Shown here piece after piece: positions 1-7,869 of a DNA stretch of 64,000 nt (positions are counted from its first letter, which is position 1; each line of letters begins with the position of its first letter). Under the pieces are notes generated by a model. The model made no database searches. It saw nothing but the letters and a program-made list of their open reading frames with translations, and had not been told where the DNA came from. The translations under genes were made by a program, and so were the position numbers. This DNA comes from an uncultured Eubacterium sp. GTDB taxonomy: Bacteria > Bacillota > Clostridia > Oscillospirales > Acutalibacteraceae. The stretch lies in contig CAJOHE010000008.1 in assembly GCA_905234495.1 (NCBI GenBank), positions 178,524 through 242,523 on the forward strand, read 5' to 3'.

Positions 1-90
1 GCGCAGGAATACTTTATGTCTTCCGAGCATTTTTAACGCAGTATTACGCAAAAAGATGTTTTTTGAGGCTGTCAAATCCCTATGTTCAAC

Positions 91-117
91 GCCCTAACCG
101 GGTGGCTTTTTGTTATG
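91..117 (+). terminator. Possible intrinsic terminator
   Basis: A short stem, CGCCC and GGGTG with one G-U pair around a TAACC loop, is followed by CTTTTT. It is oriented for a plus-strand transcript entering from the left of the window. The stem is only about five pairs, so the call is weak. Confidence 0.3.
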
Positions 118-121
118 CTTT

Positions 122-1072
122 TTATTCCTCTACGCCCTGTAACTGCTTCCAGTGGATTTTGCAGTATTCATCGTCGTCGCCGTCATTGTCGCCGTCGAAT
201 GCGTAGTATTTTTCATCGTCAACCCTTGCGGCGTTGTAGCAGTCGTAATCCGCCTCGTCGCCGAAGTTTTCGTGGTTGTATGCGCAGGTCTGCTCATATT
301 CGCCGCCCTCTGTGAGAGAGGGGATAAACGAGCGTGCAAAGAGTGCGCAGATTACAACGAGAAGAACGCAAACGCCGATTTTTCCCCATTTTTCGGGTTC
401 CTTCTTGAAGAGCTTGCCAACGTCAATCGAATCAAGGAATTTAACCTTTTCAAAAATGCTGCAAACAAGCTTTGAGAGGAAGAAACCTATAACGCCTGCG
501 CAGGTGCCTACAACGAAACCTGCAAGAACGTCGGTTGCATAGTGAACCATAAGGTAAACTCTTGAGCCCATCACGCAAACTGCGATAACCGGCGGGATGA
601 ATGAAAGTCCCTTTTTGCCGTCGCTTCTCAGGCAGAGCGCTGTAGCGATTGCCATCTCAAACGCCGCCGTCGTGTGGCCTGACGGGAAGGAATAGTCGGA
701 CTCGGAAAGCGAGCCTGCCGCCTTGTACCATACGCTGTATCTATCCCAGAAGTCGGTGTTCTGAAGCGTGTTGTAAGGACGGATACGAAGTACCGCGGGC
801 TTAACAACAACGTTTGTAACTATCGTGCCTATCGCGATTGCAAAGATGAGTGCAAAGCCGTATTTTCTCGTCTTTTTGAAAAAGCAGAGAACTATGCCGA
901 CGATTGCCATGGGAATTACAAAAGCCTCGTCACCAAATGAGGTGAAAATCTTTGCAACCATAGTAAAGAAGTCGTTCTGAATAGCGCCGAAAACCGTATA
1001 CACCCAGGTGTCAAAGCCATAGAAGGCGTTGTCAATCGAGGTGCCGATTGAGGCGAGAATGATAGGATTCAT
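122..1072 (-). CDS. PAP2-superfamily membrane phosphatase
   Basis: This is a 316-residue integral membrane phosphatase of the PAP2 (type 2 phosphatidic acid phosphatase) family. The three active-site blocks are complete: K91-x6-R98-P99, P130-S-G-H133, and S170-R171-x5-H177-x3-D181. Family members remove phosphates from lipid phosphates such as undecaprenyl diphosphate or phosphatidate at the outer membrane face; the substrate here cannot be told. At least five hydrophobic segments surround the motifs. An unusual tail after the last one (about residues 250-316) is Asp/Glu/Tyr-rich and has three cysteines. The ATG has a GAGGGAGG ribosome site seven bases upstream. It lies downstream of, and co-oriented with, the acyltransferase gene. 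Confidence 0.9.
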   Translation of the reverse strand: MNPIILASIGTSIDNAFYGFDTWVYTVFGAIQNDFFTMVAKIFTSFGDEAFVIPMAIVGIVLCFFKKTRKYGFALIFAIAIGTIVTNVVVKPAVLRIRPYNTLQNTDFWDRYSVWYKAAGSLSESDYSFPSGHTTAAFEMAIATALCLRSDGKKGLSFIPPVIAVCVMGSRVYLMVHYATDVLAGFVVGTCAGVIGFFLSKLVCSIFEKVKFLDSIDVGKLFKKEPEKWGKIGVCVLLVVICALFARSFIPSLTEGGEYEQTCAYNHENFGDEADYDCYNAARVDDEKYYAFDGDNDGDDDEYCKIHWKQLQGVEE

Positions 1073-1150
1073 ACGAATACCTCCCTCAAATATTTTACTA
1101 TATTATACTATCAAATAATAACCGATATTTCAACAAAAAGATTACGCGCG

Positions 1151-2671
1151 TTATTCCTGCGAGATTTTCTCGGCTTCCTGCCTTGCCTTTTCAGCTTCGG
1201 CTTTTGCCTTCTCAAACTTTTCCTGTGCCTTGTCGGCTTCCTTCTGAGCCTTCTCTATTTCCTTCTGCGCCTTTTCCTCGCGCTCTTTTAATTTCTTTGC
1301 TTCTCTTTCTGCCTTTTTCTTTGCCTCTTCAGCCTCTTTTTCGGCTTTCTTTTTAGCCTCTTCTTCCTTTTTGCGGGCTTCCTCGGCTTCCTTTTCGGCT
1401 TTCTTGCGAGCGTCCTCAGCTTCCTTTTCAGCTTTTTTCTTCGCTTCCTCAGCCTCTTTTTCAGCCTTCCTCTTGGCTTCCTCGGCTTCTTTCTTTGCCT
1501 TTGCCTCGGCTTTTTCAGCTTCCTTTTTGGCGTCTTCCGCCTCTTTCTTAGCCTTGGCTTCCGCCTTTTCAGCCTCTTTCTTTGCTTTCAGCTCAGCCTT
1601 CTCAGCCTCGCGCTTTGCCTTTTCGGCAGCCCTTTCAGCCTCTCTCTTTTCCTTCTCACGCTTCTTTGCGTTCTCGTATTTTTCCTCTCTCTCTTCTCTT
1701 TCCTGCTTAATCTGTTCCATATCAACGTCGTCGGTGCCGCCCTGCTTCCACGTGTGGATTACTTCGGGCTCGGCAAAAATACCGTCGAGGCATTTGATAA
1801 ACGGAACGATATCGCCGAAGTCGAGAGCTCTGTGGTCAAATACGATCGTGAGCGGAAGCACCTGACGGATTGCAATTTCCTTCTCGTCGTTTTCGTTCAC
1901 GATAACAACGGGCTTATCCTGAATAGCGCCGACCGCAATCGCACAGACCTGAGGGGGAATAATCTCAATTAGGGATGCAGCGCCCCTCTGGTTTCTGTAA
2001 ACCGAGCCGATGTTTGAAATGGTGATTGAGCCCTGCTCAATGTCGTGCTTTGTGAGCCTGTCTGTCTCGGGAATCTTGTAGTATTCGCTCTTGGCTTTTC
2101 CGCTGAGCGTCTTAACCTTGTGCTTGCCCGTCTTAGAGCCGATTACGCGCTGAAGCGTCTGCTTAATTTTGCCCTGCTTAAGCCCTGTGAGCGTGTTGTC
2201 CATCGACACGTCAAACATAACCTCGTTGAGGTCCGTCTTCTCAATTCTTCTGTTTACGTCCTTGATGTATTCAACCATCTCGTCGAGGTTCTTGTTCTCG
2301 AAATTGTGAAGGTTAATAGTCATCATCTCGCCGTTTGGAAGTACCATCGGCAGGGAGATGTTTATCTCTTCAAGGGTGTTGATTACGCCGCGCACGTATT
2401 TTCTGTCAAACTCAATCCACGCGTTCATCGCGGGGCAAGCCTTCAGTCCCTCAACGATAACCTTGAGCATAAGCGTGTTCACGGTGATTTTCGTCTCGGG
2501 CGTAGCGTCGGCGTTGAGTCTGCGGTACTCAATCATAAACTCGGTAACGTCGGGCTCGTAGGTATAGGTAACGTGCGGAATGTTCTGCCACGATTCCGTA
2601 GTCATATTTGCAACAATTTTTCTCTGAATACCGAAGTGCTCGGTCTTTGAAATTTTCTGCTCTTTAGCCAT
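1151..2671 (-). CDS. E2-type (2-oxoacid dehydrogenase) acyltransferase domain with a long charged coiled-coil tail
   Basis: This 506-residue protein has two parts. Residues 10-310 resemble the catalytic domain of 2-oxoacid dehydrogenase E2 / chloramphenicol acetyltransferase enzymes, including the late segment VFDHRALDFGD. There the catalytic His280 and Asp284 of the DHRxxDG signature are kept, but the Gly after the Asp is Phe. No lipoyl or peripheral-subunit-binding domain precedes it, and no E1 or E3 gene is nearby. Residues 320-506 are an almost pure Ala/Glu/Lys repeat (units such as KAEKEAEEAKK), predicted to be one long coiled coil. It probably acts as a CoA-dependent acyltransferase on an unknown substrate. 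The ATG follows AAGGAG by seven bases. Confidence 0.8.
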   Translation of the reverse strand: MAKEQKISKTEHFGIQRKIVANMTTESWQNIPHVTYTYEPDVTEFMIEYRRLNADATPETKITVNTLMLKVIVEGLKACPAMNAWIEFDRKYVRGVINTLEEINISLPMVLPNGEMMTINLHNFENKNLDEMVEYIKDVNRRIEKTDLNEVMFDVSMDNTLTGLKQGKIKQTLQRVIGSKTGKHKVKTLSGKAKSEYYKIPETDRLTKHDIEQGSITISNIGSVYRNQRGAASLIEIIPPQVCAIAVGAIQDKPVVIVNENDEKEIAIRQVLPLTIVFDHRALDFGDIVPFIKCLDGIFAEPEVIHTWKQGGTDDVDMEQIKQEREEREEKYENAKKREKEKREAERAAEKAKREAEKAELKAKKEAEKAEAKAKKEAEDAKKEAEKAEAKAKKEAEEAKRKAEKEAEEAKKKAEKEAEDARKKAEKEAEEARKKEEEAKKKAEKEAEEAKKKAEREAKKLKEREEKAQKEIEKAQKEADKAQEKFEKAKAEAEKARQEAEKISQE

Positions 2672-2702
2672 TGTCTTTCTCCTTTTTCAGTAGTTCACGC
2701 AT

Positions 2703-2731
2703 ATTTTAACACTACGCGAAATACTTCTCAA
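2703..2731 (-). promoter_or_regulatory. Sigma-A-type promoter for the acyltransferase gene
   Basis: Read on the minus strand: TTGAGA at 2731-2726, a 17-base spacer, then TAAAAT at 2708-2703, about 30 bases before the ATG. Confidence 0.6.
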
Positions 2732-2791
2732 TAAGAGGGGGAGTGATTTAACAAATAGTTTACAATCGTATTACAAACTGTATAATTTGCT

Positions 2792-3370
2792 CTATCTTTT
2801 CAGGTCGTAGATTGTGTGAATCTGTTCCTCATCCGTTTCGAGATACTCTATTATTTCGTCAAGATTGTCGCTTATGAGATAGATATCCTCGCACTCTTTG
2901 TTAATGAATTTTTCCTTAATCGAGTGCCTCAGAAGCGCCTCGAGCGCGTCGTAATAGCCGTTGTAATTGTAAATAGCGATGGGCTTTGCGTGCCTGCCAA
3001 GCTGCTTTAAGGTGAGCACCTCAAAGAATTCCTCGTACGTTCCGATTCCGCCGGGCGCAATAAGAAATGCGTCCGCAAGCTCTTCCATCGTGTGCTTTCT
3101 CTCGTTCATACTTTCCGTATAGATAAGCTCGGTGCATTTGTCGTATTTTACCTCGATGTCGAAATCGTCAAAAAACTTCGGAATAACGCCGACAATCTCG
3201 CCGCCCGCTCTGGTAAAGCCTCTTGCGCAGGCGCCCATAACGCCGTCCTTTCCCGCGCCGAAGACCAAGCTGTGCCCTCTGTTTGCAAGGCGCTCAGCCA
3301 TTTCCTCTGCGTTTTTGATATAGCAGTTATCAATGTGGATGCTTGCCGCACCGAATATACATATTTTCAT
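2792..3370 (-). CDS. LOG-family protein (nucleotide phosphoribohydrolase fold)
   Basis: This 192-residue Rossmann-fold protein belongs to the LOG / TIGR00730 family. The diagnostic PGGIGTYEEFFE segment (PGGxGTxxE) is present, as is the upstream arginine segment around SMNERK. Characterised members cleave ribose 5-phosphate from adenosine or cytokinin monophosphates; many bacterial members have no assigned physiological role. The start at 3370 (MKICIFGAAS) was chosen because AAAGGGTG lies just upstream. A longer reading from 3418 has no ribosome site and would begin upstream of the likely transcription start. It is transcribed divergently from ymdB. Confidence 0.85.
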   Translation of the reverse strand: MKICIFGAASIHIDNCYIKNAEEMAERLANRGHSLVFGAGKDGVMGACARGFTRAGGEIVGVIPKFFDDFDIEVKYDKCTELIYTESMNERKHTMEELADAFLIAPGGIGTYEEFFEVLTLKQLGRHAKPIAIYNYNGYYDALEALLRHSIKEKFINKECEDIYLISDNLDEIIEYLETDEEQIHTIYDLKR

Positions 3371-3408
3371 AATATCACCCTTTCCGGTAATTTCGGATTC
3401 CAAGATAA

Positions 3409-3437
3409 ATATTAACATAGGATAAATTTTATGTCAA
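3409..3437 (-). promoter_or_regulatory. Promoter for the LOG-family gene
   Basis: On the minus strand: TTGACA (3437-3432), a 17-base spacer, TAATAT (3414-3409), ending 38 bases before the ATG at 3370. It faces away from the ymdB promoter. Confidence 0.7.
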
Positions 3438-3441
3438 TTTG

Positions 3442-3470
3442 TTGTTTTTGTTTATTCTTTATAGTATAAT
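3442..3470 (+). promoter_or_regulatory. Promoter for ymdB and the downstream transporter lipoprotein
   Basis: TTGTTT at 3442, a 17-base spacer, then a consensus TATAAT at 3465-3470, about 50 bases before the TTG start of ymdB. Confidence 0.65.
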
Positions 3471-3523
3471 ATCACTCAACAATGCGAAGCGTTGTTAATT
3501 GATGTATAGAAACTGGTGCAAAT

Positions 3524-4300
3524 TTGAAAGTATTAGCTATAGGCGACGTAGTTTCTTCACAGGGCTGCGAGTATTTAAGGAAGACTCTTCCGTCACTAAA
3601 AGCGGAACTCGGCGCGGATATCGTCATAGTAAACGGCGAAAATTCAGCGGTCGGCAACGGCATTACGCCGAAGAGCGCGGATTATATCCTCGACTGCGGC
3701 GCAGACGTCATCACCCTCGGCAATCACGGGCTGAGAAGAAACGAAATCTACAACTATCTCGACAACGAAACGAAGCCCATTATCAGACCTGTAAACTACC
3801 ACGAAAGCGCGCCCGGAAGGGGATATATCATCGTTGACAAGGGCAGGTTTCAGGCGGCGGTTATCAATCTTCAGGGCTCGGCGTTTATGGAACCCATCAA
3901 CAATCCCTTCTCGGTTATCGACGGCGTTATCGATGGGATAAAGGCGCTCGGCGTAAACGTGATTATAGTCGACTTTCACGCCGAGGCAACGAGCGAGAAA
4001 AAGGCGCTCGGCTTCTATCTTGACGGCAGGGTGTCCGCCGTTTACGGCACGCATACACACATACAGACAAGCGATAATCAGATTCTGCCGAACAAAACGG
4101 GCTACGTCACCGATATCGGTATGACGGGGCCGTATTACAGCGTGCTCGGTGTAGACGCTTCCGTCGTGATTAAGAAATTCAGAACGGGGCTTCCCGTGAG
4201 GTTTACAAACCCCGACGGTCCCTGCGTTTTGGAAGGATGCCTTTTTGAAATCGACGAAAAGACCGGCGAAGCTCTCGGCACGGAATTAATCAGGAGGTAA
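3524..4300 (+). CDS. ymdB: YmdB-family metallophosphoesterase (cyclic-nucleotide phosphodiesterase)
   Basis: This 258-residue protein matches the YmdB family (TIGR00282) over its whole length. Metal-ligand positions fall where the family has them: D8 in GDVV, E39-N40 in NGENSA, N67-H68 in GNHG, H152 in DFHAEATSEK, and H177/H179 in GTHTH. In Bacillus subtilis YmdB is a phosphodiesterase that influences biofilm versus motility choice. The start is a TTG at 3524, giving the typical family N-terminus MKVLAIGDVV; the ribosome site is weak. It is followed three bases later by the ABC substrate-binding lipoprotein gene, so the two are probably cotranscribed. Confidence 0.92.
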   Translation: MKVLAIGDVVSSQGCEYLRKTLPSLKAELGADIVIVNGENSAVGNGITPKSADYILDCGADVITLGNHGLRRNEIYNYLDNETKPIIRPVNYHESAPGRGYIIVDKGRFQAAVINLQGSAFMEPINNPFSVIDGVIDGIKALGVNVIIVDFHAEATSEKKALGFYLDGRVSAVYGTHTHIQTSDNQILPNKTGYVTDIGMTGPYYSVLGVDASVVIKKFRTGLPVRFTNPDGPCVLEGCLFEIDEKTGEALGTELIRR

Positions 4301-4303
4301 GAA

Positions 4304-5794
4304 ATGAAAATCAGATATATTGCATTTTTTATGGCAATAATTATGCTTATCTCTGCTCTTGCGGGCTGTGCGGCGAAAAACGGCGACGAGGATATGACGA
4401 CCACGACCGAAAGCACCACCGCAAAAATCACCGACGATTCAAGCTTCAAGCTCAGCTTCACTCAGGCTGACAGCCTTGACCCGTTTGAGGCTGAGGCGCA
4501 GAACAATCAGGTGCTCGCGTCCCTCGTGTTTGAATCCCTCTTCGACCTTGACGAGGCGTATCAGGTGGTACCGAATATTGCAAAGTCGTATGAGTACGAG
4601 GACGACACGACGATTCATATTGAGCTCAACGACGGCATAGTTTTCTCAAACGGCGAGGCGCTCACGGCTGACGACGTTGTCTATTCCGTCAACGCCGCGC
4701 TCGATTCGCCCGCATACGGAAGTCTGCTTACGGGCATTTCATCTGCAAGCGCCCACGAAAACTCGGTCGATATCAACCTCAGCTACCCGAACCCCTACGC
4801 GGTAAATCTTCTTACCTTTCCGATTTCGGCGGAATATGACGACGACGGTTTCCCGATAGGAAGCGGCAGATACCACTATGAAAACATCGACGGCACGACC
4901 GTTCTCAAAGCAAATAAGCAGGACGGCTTCAACCCGTATATCACCACGATAACCCTTGTAAACATCGCGGCGTCCGACTCAATCGACAACGCGATAAACA
5001 TCGGCAACATCTCGTATTGCTACAGAGATTTGAGCGCCGATATTTCGAAGAGAATTTCAAGCGCAAAGAAGCTTGTGAACATCAACAATCTCGTGTTCAT
5101 CGGCATCAACGGCAAGTACGGCATCACCGCGGACGAACATATCAGACGCGCGGTATCCCTTGCCGCAGACAGAACCACGCTCACCGACAGCGCATATTCG
5201 GGCTACGCAACGCCCGCGCTCTCACCGTTTAACCCGTATTTTACGGACACAAGCGGCGTTTCAATCTTCTCAAAGACTGCGGATACCGCTGCGGCAAAGC
5301 AGGAGGTTGCGGAAAGCGGAATTGCCGAAAGCAAGCTCTCTCTTTCGCTTCTCGTCTACAAGGGTAACGAGGCGAAGGTTGCGATGGCGACGCTTCTCAA
5401 ATCAGAGCTTGAGGCGGCGGGCTTCAGCGTTAAGATTGACGAGGAATACTACAAGTCATATATGAGCAAAATTGCTGACGGTCAGTACGATATTTACATC
5501 GGCGAGGTCAAGCTCAGCGACGATATGTGCCTCTATCCGATACTCAGCGAAAGCGGCAACGCAAGCTACGGAATCGATTTTGATTCCCTTGAATGTGCCG
5601 AGCGCTACGAGGCGTATATGGCGGGCGACGAGGAATTCGGCGGCTTTATGCTCGCGTTCAGCGAGGAAATGCCCTTCGTGCCCCTTCTTTACAGAAAGGG
5701 AATGATATGCTACTCAAAGGCGATGAGCGGCGATATGCAGGGCTATTACGGCAATTTCTTCTCAAATATCGAAAACTGGAATTTCGGGACTTGA
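4304..5794 (+). CDS. ABC transporter substrate-binding lipoprotein, family 5 (peptide/nickel type)
   Basis: This 496-residue lipoprotein has a signal sequence ending in the lipobox LAGC (Cys22) and an acidic/Thr-rich linker. It then has the family-5 solute-binding fold of OppA/DppA-like proteins: the early IAKSYEYEDD... and FSNGEALTADDVVYS segments are characteristic. It would bind oligopeptides or similar ligands at the outer membrane surface. No permease or ATPase gene lies beside it, so it must work with a transporter encoded elsewhere. AGGAGG overlaps the end of ymdB, indicating translational coupling. Confidence 0.9.
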   Translation: MKIRYIAFFMAIIMLISALAGCAAKNGDEDMTTTTESTTAKITDDSSFKLSFTQADSLDPFEAEAQNNQVLASLVFESLFDLDEAYQVVPNIAKSYEYEDDTTIHIELNDGIVFSNGEALTADDVVYSVNAALDSPAYGSLLTGISSASAHENSVDINLSYPNPYAVNLLTFPISAEYDDDGFPIGSGRYHYENIDGTTVLKANKQDGFNPYITTITLVNIAASDSIDNAINIGNISYCYRDLSADISKRISSAKKLVNINNLVFIGINGKYGITADEHIRRAVSLAADRTTLTDSAYSGYATPALSPFNPYFTDTSGVSIFSKTADTAAAKQEVAESGIAESKLSLSLLVYKGNEAKVAMATLLKSELEAAGFSVKIDEEYYKSYMSKIADGQYDIYIGEVKLSDDMCLYPILSESGNASYGIDFDSLECAERYEAYMAGDEEFGGFMLAFSEEMPFVPLLYRKGMICYSKAMSGDMQGYYGNFFSNIENWNFGT

Positions 5795-5818
5795 TTTTTT
5801 TGGAAAAGAATATATAAT
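5791..5818 (+). promoter_or_regulatory. Promoter for asp23-fakA-recG
   Basis: TTGATT (5791), a 16-base spacer, then TATAAT (5813-5818), followed 24 bases later by the ATG of the Asp23 gene. The -35 overlaps the stop of the preceding gene. Confidence 0.6.
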
Positions 5819-5842
5819 ATAACGAAACACGGGGGTGTATTT

Positions 5843-6199
5843 ATGATAACGATTGAAAATCCTAACGGAACGTTAAAAATAACAAACAACTATTTTGCAA
5901 ATCTTGTGGGCAAGGCTGCGCAGAGCTGCTTCGGCGTTACGGGAATGGTGAATCCAAACCCTTACAGAAGCATCAAATCCGCCGTTAAGTCAAAGTTCTC
6001 GCTCGTGAACAACGACCGGGGCGTAACGGTTAAAAGCGTAAACGGTCAGCTCGTTATCAATTTGCATATATCTGTTTCCTACGGCGTAAACATCAGCGCT
6101 ATTGTTGACAGCATTGTCAACAAGGTGAGATACACCGTGGAGGAGGCAACCGACTTAAAGGTTTCCAAGGTTAACGTTTTCATTGACGAATTAAACTAA
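5843..6199 (+). CDS. Asp23/Gls24 family protein
   Basis: This 118-residue protein of the Asp23/Gls24 (DUF322) family shows the usual pattern: a beta-rich start, the conserved AAQSCFGVTGMV segment, and a C-terminal amphipathic region (VRYTVEEATDLKVSKVNVFIDEL). Family members are small envelope-associated or stress proteins. This copy corresponds to the YloU type that sits directly upstream of fakA (yloV) and recG in many Firmicutes, exactly as here. The ribosome site is GGGGGTG. The gap to fakA is 18 bases. Confidence 0.92.
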   Translation: MITIENPNGTLKITNNYFANLVGKAAQSCFGVTGMVNPNPYRSIKSAVKSKFSLVNNDRGVTVKSVNGQLVINLHISVSYGVNISAIVDSIVNKVRYTVEEATDLKVSKVNVFIDELN

Positions 6200-6217
6200 A
6201 CGGAGTAACAATTAGCT

Positions 6218-7867
6218 ATGATAACTGGTGTAATGTTCCGTGATGCAATCATCTCGGGAGCAAACAACATATCAAACAGCAGACAGGCTGTTGACGCGCT
6301 CAATATCTTTCCCGTGCCCGACGGCGATACGGGAACGAATATGAGTATGACAATCGGTAATGCGGCAAAGGAAATGGCAACCCTTCCCGACGACTGCACC
6401 CTTGAGGACGCTTCGGCAAGATGCGCTTCGGCTCTTCTAAGGGGCGCGAGGGGAAATTCGGGCGTTATCCTTTCGCTGATTTTCCGCGGCTTCTCAAAGG
6501 CTTTCAGAGGCGTGAAAGAGGCTGATGGCAGGGATATTGCAAACGCGTTTGAAAATGCGGTAAGCGCGGCTTACAAAGCCGTTATGAATCCCACCGAGGG
6601 TACGATACTCACAGTCATCCGCGAGGCAAAGGACGCCGCGGTTGAGATGGCTGAAATTCAGAACGACCCGCTTGAGGTATCCTTTGCGGCGCTTCAGGCT
6701 GCAAGGGCGGCGCTTGCCAAAACCCCCGAGCTTCTGCCCGTTCTCAAAAAGGCGGGAGTTGTTGACGCAGGCGGTCAGGGACTTATTCTGATTTTTGAAG
6801 GAATGGAAAGCGTGTGGGATAACAACGCGATTGTTCAGCCAATCGGAACGTCTGTGACCGAGCAGGCGAAAACCGTTGTTGCCCGCGCGGACGACGATAT
6901 AAAATTTGCCTACTGTTCGGAATTTCTGATTCAGAAGGCGGATGGCGCAAAGGAGCACGACCCGCTCAAGCTTCGCGCGTATCTCGAGGCAATCGGCGAC
7001 TGCGTTGTTGTGGTTGACGACAGGGATATCATCAAGGTTCACGTTCATTCAAACGAGCCAGGAAACGTTATCCAGACCGCTCTGAGATACGGTCAGCTCA
7101 TCAATATCAAGATTGACAATATGCGCTATCAGCACGAAAACGCAGACCTCGGCACGAAGAGCGAGGAAGAGATTGTAAAGCCCACCGTAAAGGAACCCGA
7201 AAACGACTACGGCTTTGTTTCCGTATGCGCGGGAGAAGGACTTACAGAGCTCTTCAAGGACCTCGGCGCAGACAACGTTGTAAGCGGCGGACAGACAATG
7301 AACCCGTCAACCGACGATATTCTCGGCGCGGTTATGGCAACGCCTGCAAAGACGGTGTTCGTGCTTCCCAACAACAAGAATATAATTATGGCTGCCGAGC
7401 AGGCGATACCTCTTGCAAACGACAGAAAGGTAATCGTCCTTCAGACGAAGACAATCCCGCAGGGCATTTCCGCGATGCTTATGTTTGACGACACCCTCGA
7501 AGCCGAGGAAAACCAGATGGCTATGATGGAGGCTGCCGAGAGGGTTGAAACCGCAACGGTAACCTTTGCGGCGCGCGACAGCGAGGTCGACGGTCAGAAG
7601 GTGAAGCAGGGCGACGTTATGGGACTCTGCAACGGCAAGATTAAGTTCATCGGCGAGGACGTTGCCGAGATTGCAGTCAAGTCGACCGAAAAGCTTTTCA
7701 GGAAAAACGAACATTCGCTGATTACGATTATCTCGGGCGAGGACGCAACCGAAGAGCAGACGGAAATAATCGAAGAGGCGCTTTCAAAGAAATGCGGAAG
7801 CGACGCGGAGATTACGATTGTTGAAGGCGGTCAGCCGATTTACTACTATATCATTTCAGTGGAGTAA
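6218..7867 (+). CDS. fakA: Fatty acid kinase subunit FakA (DAK2/YloV family)
   Basis: This 549-residue protein begins with a DhaL/DAK2 kinase domain carrying the nucleotide/metal-binding signature FPVPDGDTGTNM. After it come the middle and C-terminal domains typical of YloV/FakA. FakA phosphorylates fatty acids held by a FakB carrier, so that exogenous fatty acids enter phospholipid synthesis; no fakB is in this window. Length and order (asp23-fakA-recG) match the conserved Firmicutes cluster. Only two bases separate its stop from the recG start. Confidence 0.93.
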   Translation: MITGVMFRDAIISGANNISNSRQAVDALNIFPVPDGDTGTNMSMTIGNAAKEMATLPDDCTLEDASARCASALLRGARGNSGVILSLIFRGFSKAFRGVKEADGRDIANAFENAVSAAYKAVMNPTEGTILTVIREAKDAAVEMAEIQNDPLEVSFAALQAARAALAKTPELLPVLKKAGVVDAGGQGLILIFEGMESVWDNNAIVQPIGTSVTEQAKTVVARADDDIKFAYCSEFLIQKADGAKEHDPLKLRAYLEAIGDCVVVVDDRDIIKVHVHSNEPGNVIQTALRYGQLINIKIDNMRYQHENADLGTKSEEEIVKPTVKEPENDYGFVSVCAGEGLTELFKDLGADNVVSGGQTMNPSTDDILGAVMATPAKTVFVLPNNKNIIMAAEQAIPLANDRKVIVLQTKTIPQGISAMLMFDDTLEAEENQMAMMEAAERVETATVTFAARDSEVDGQKVKQGDVMGLCNGKIKFIGEDVAEIAVKSTEKLFRKNEHSLITIISGEDATEEQTEIIEEALSKKCGSDAEITIVEGGQPIYYYIISVE

Positions 7868-7869
7868 GA

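Noticed and set aside
1320..1700. Repetitive purine/pyrimidine-biased DNA suggesting a satellite
   Set aside because: It is the codon-level reflection of the Ala/Glu/Lys coiled coil of the acyltransferase fusion.
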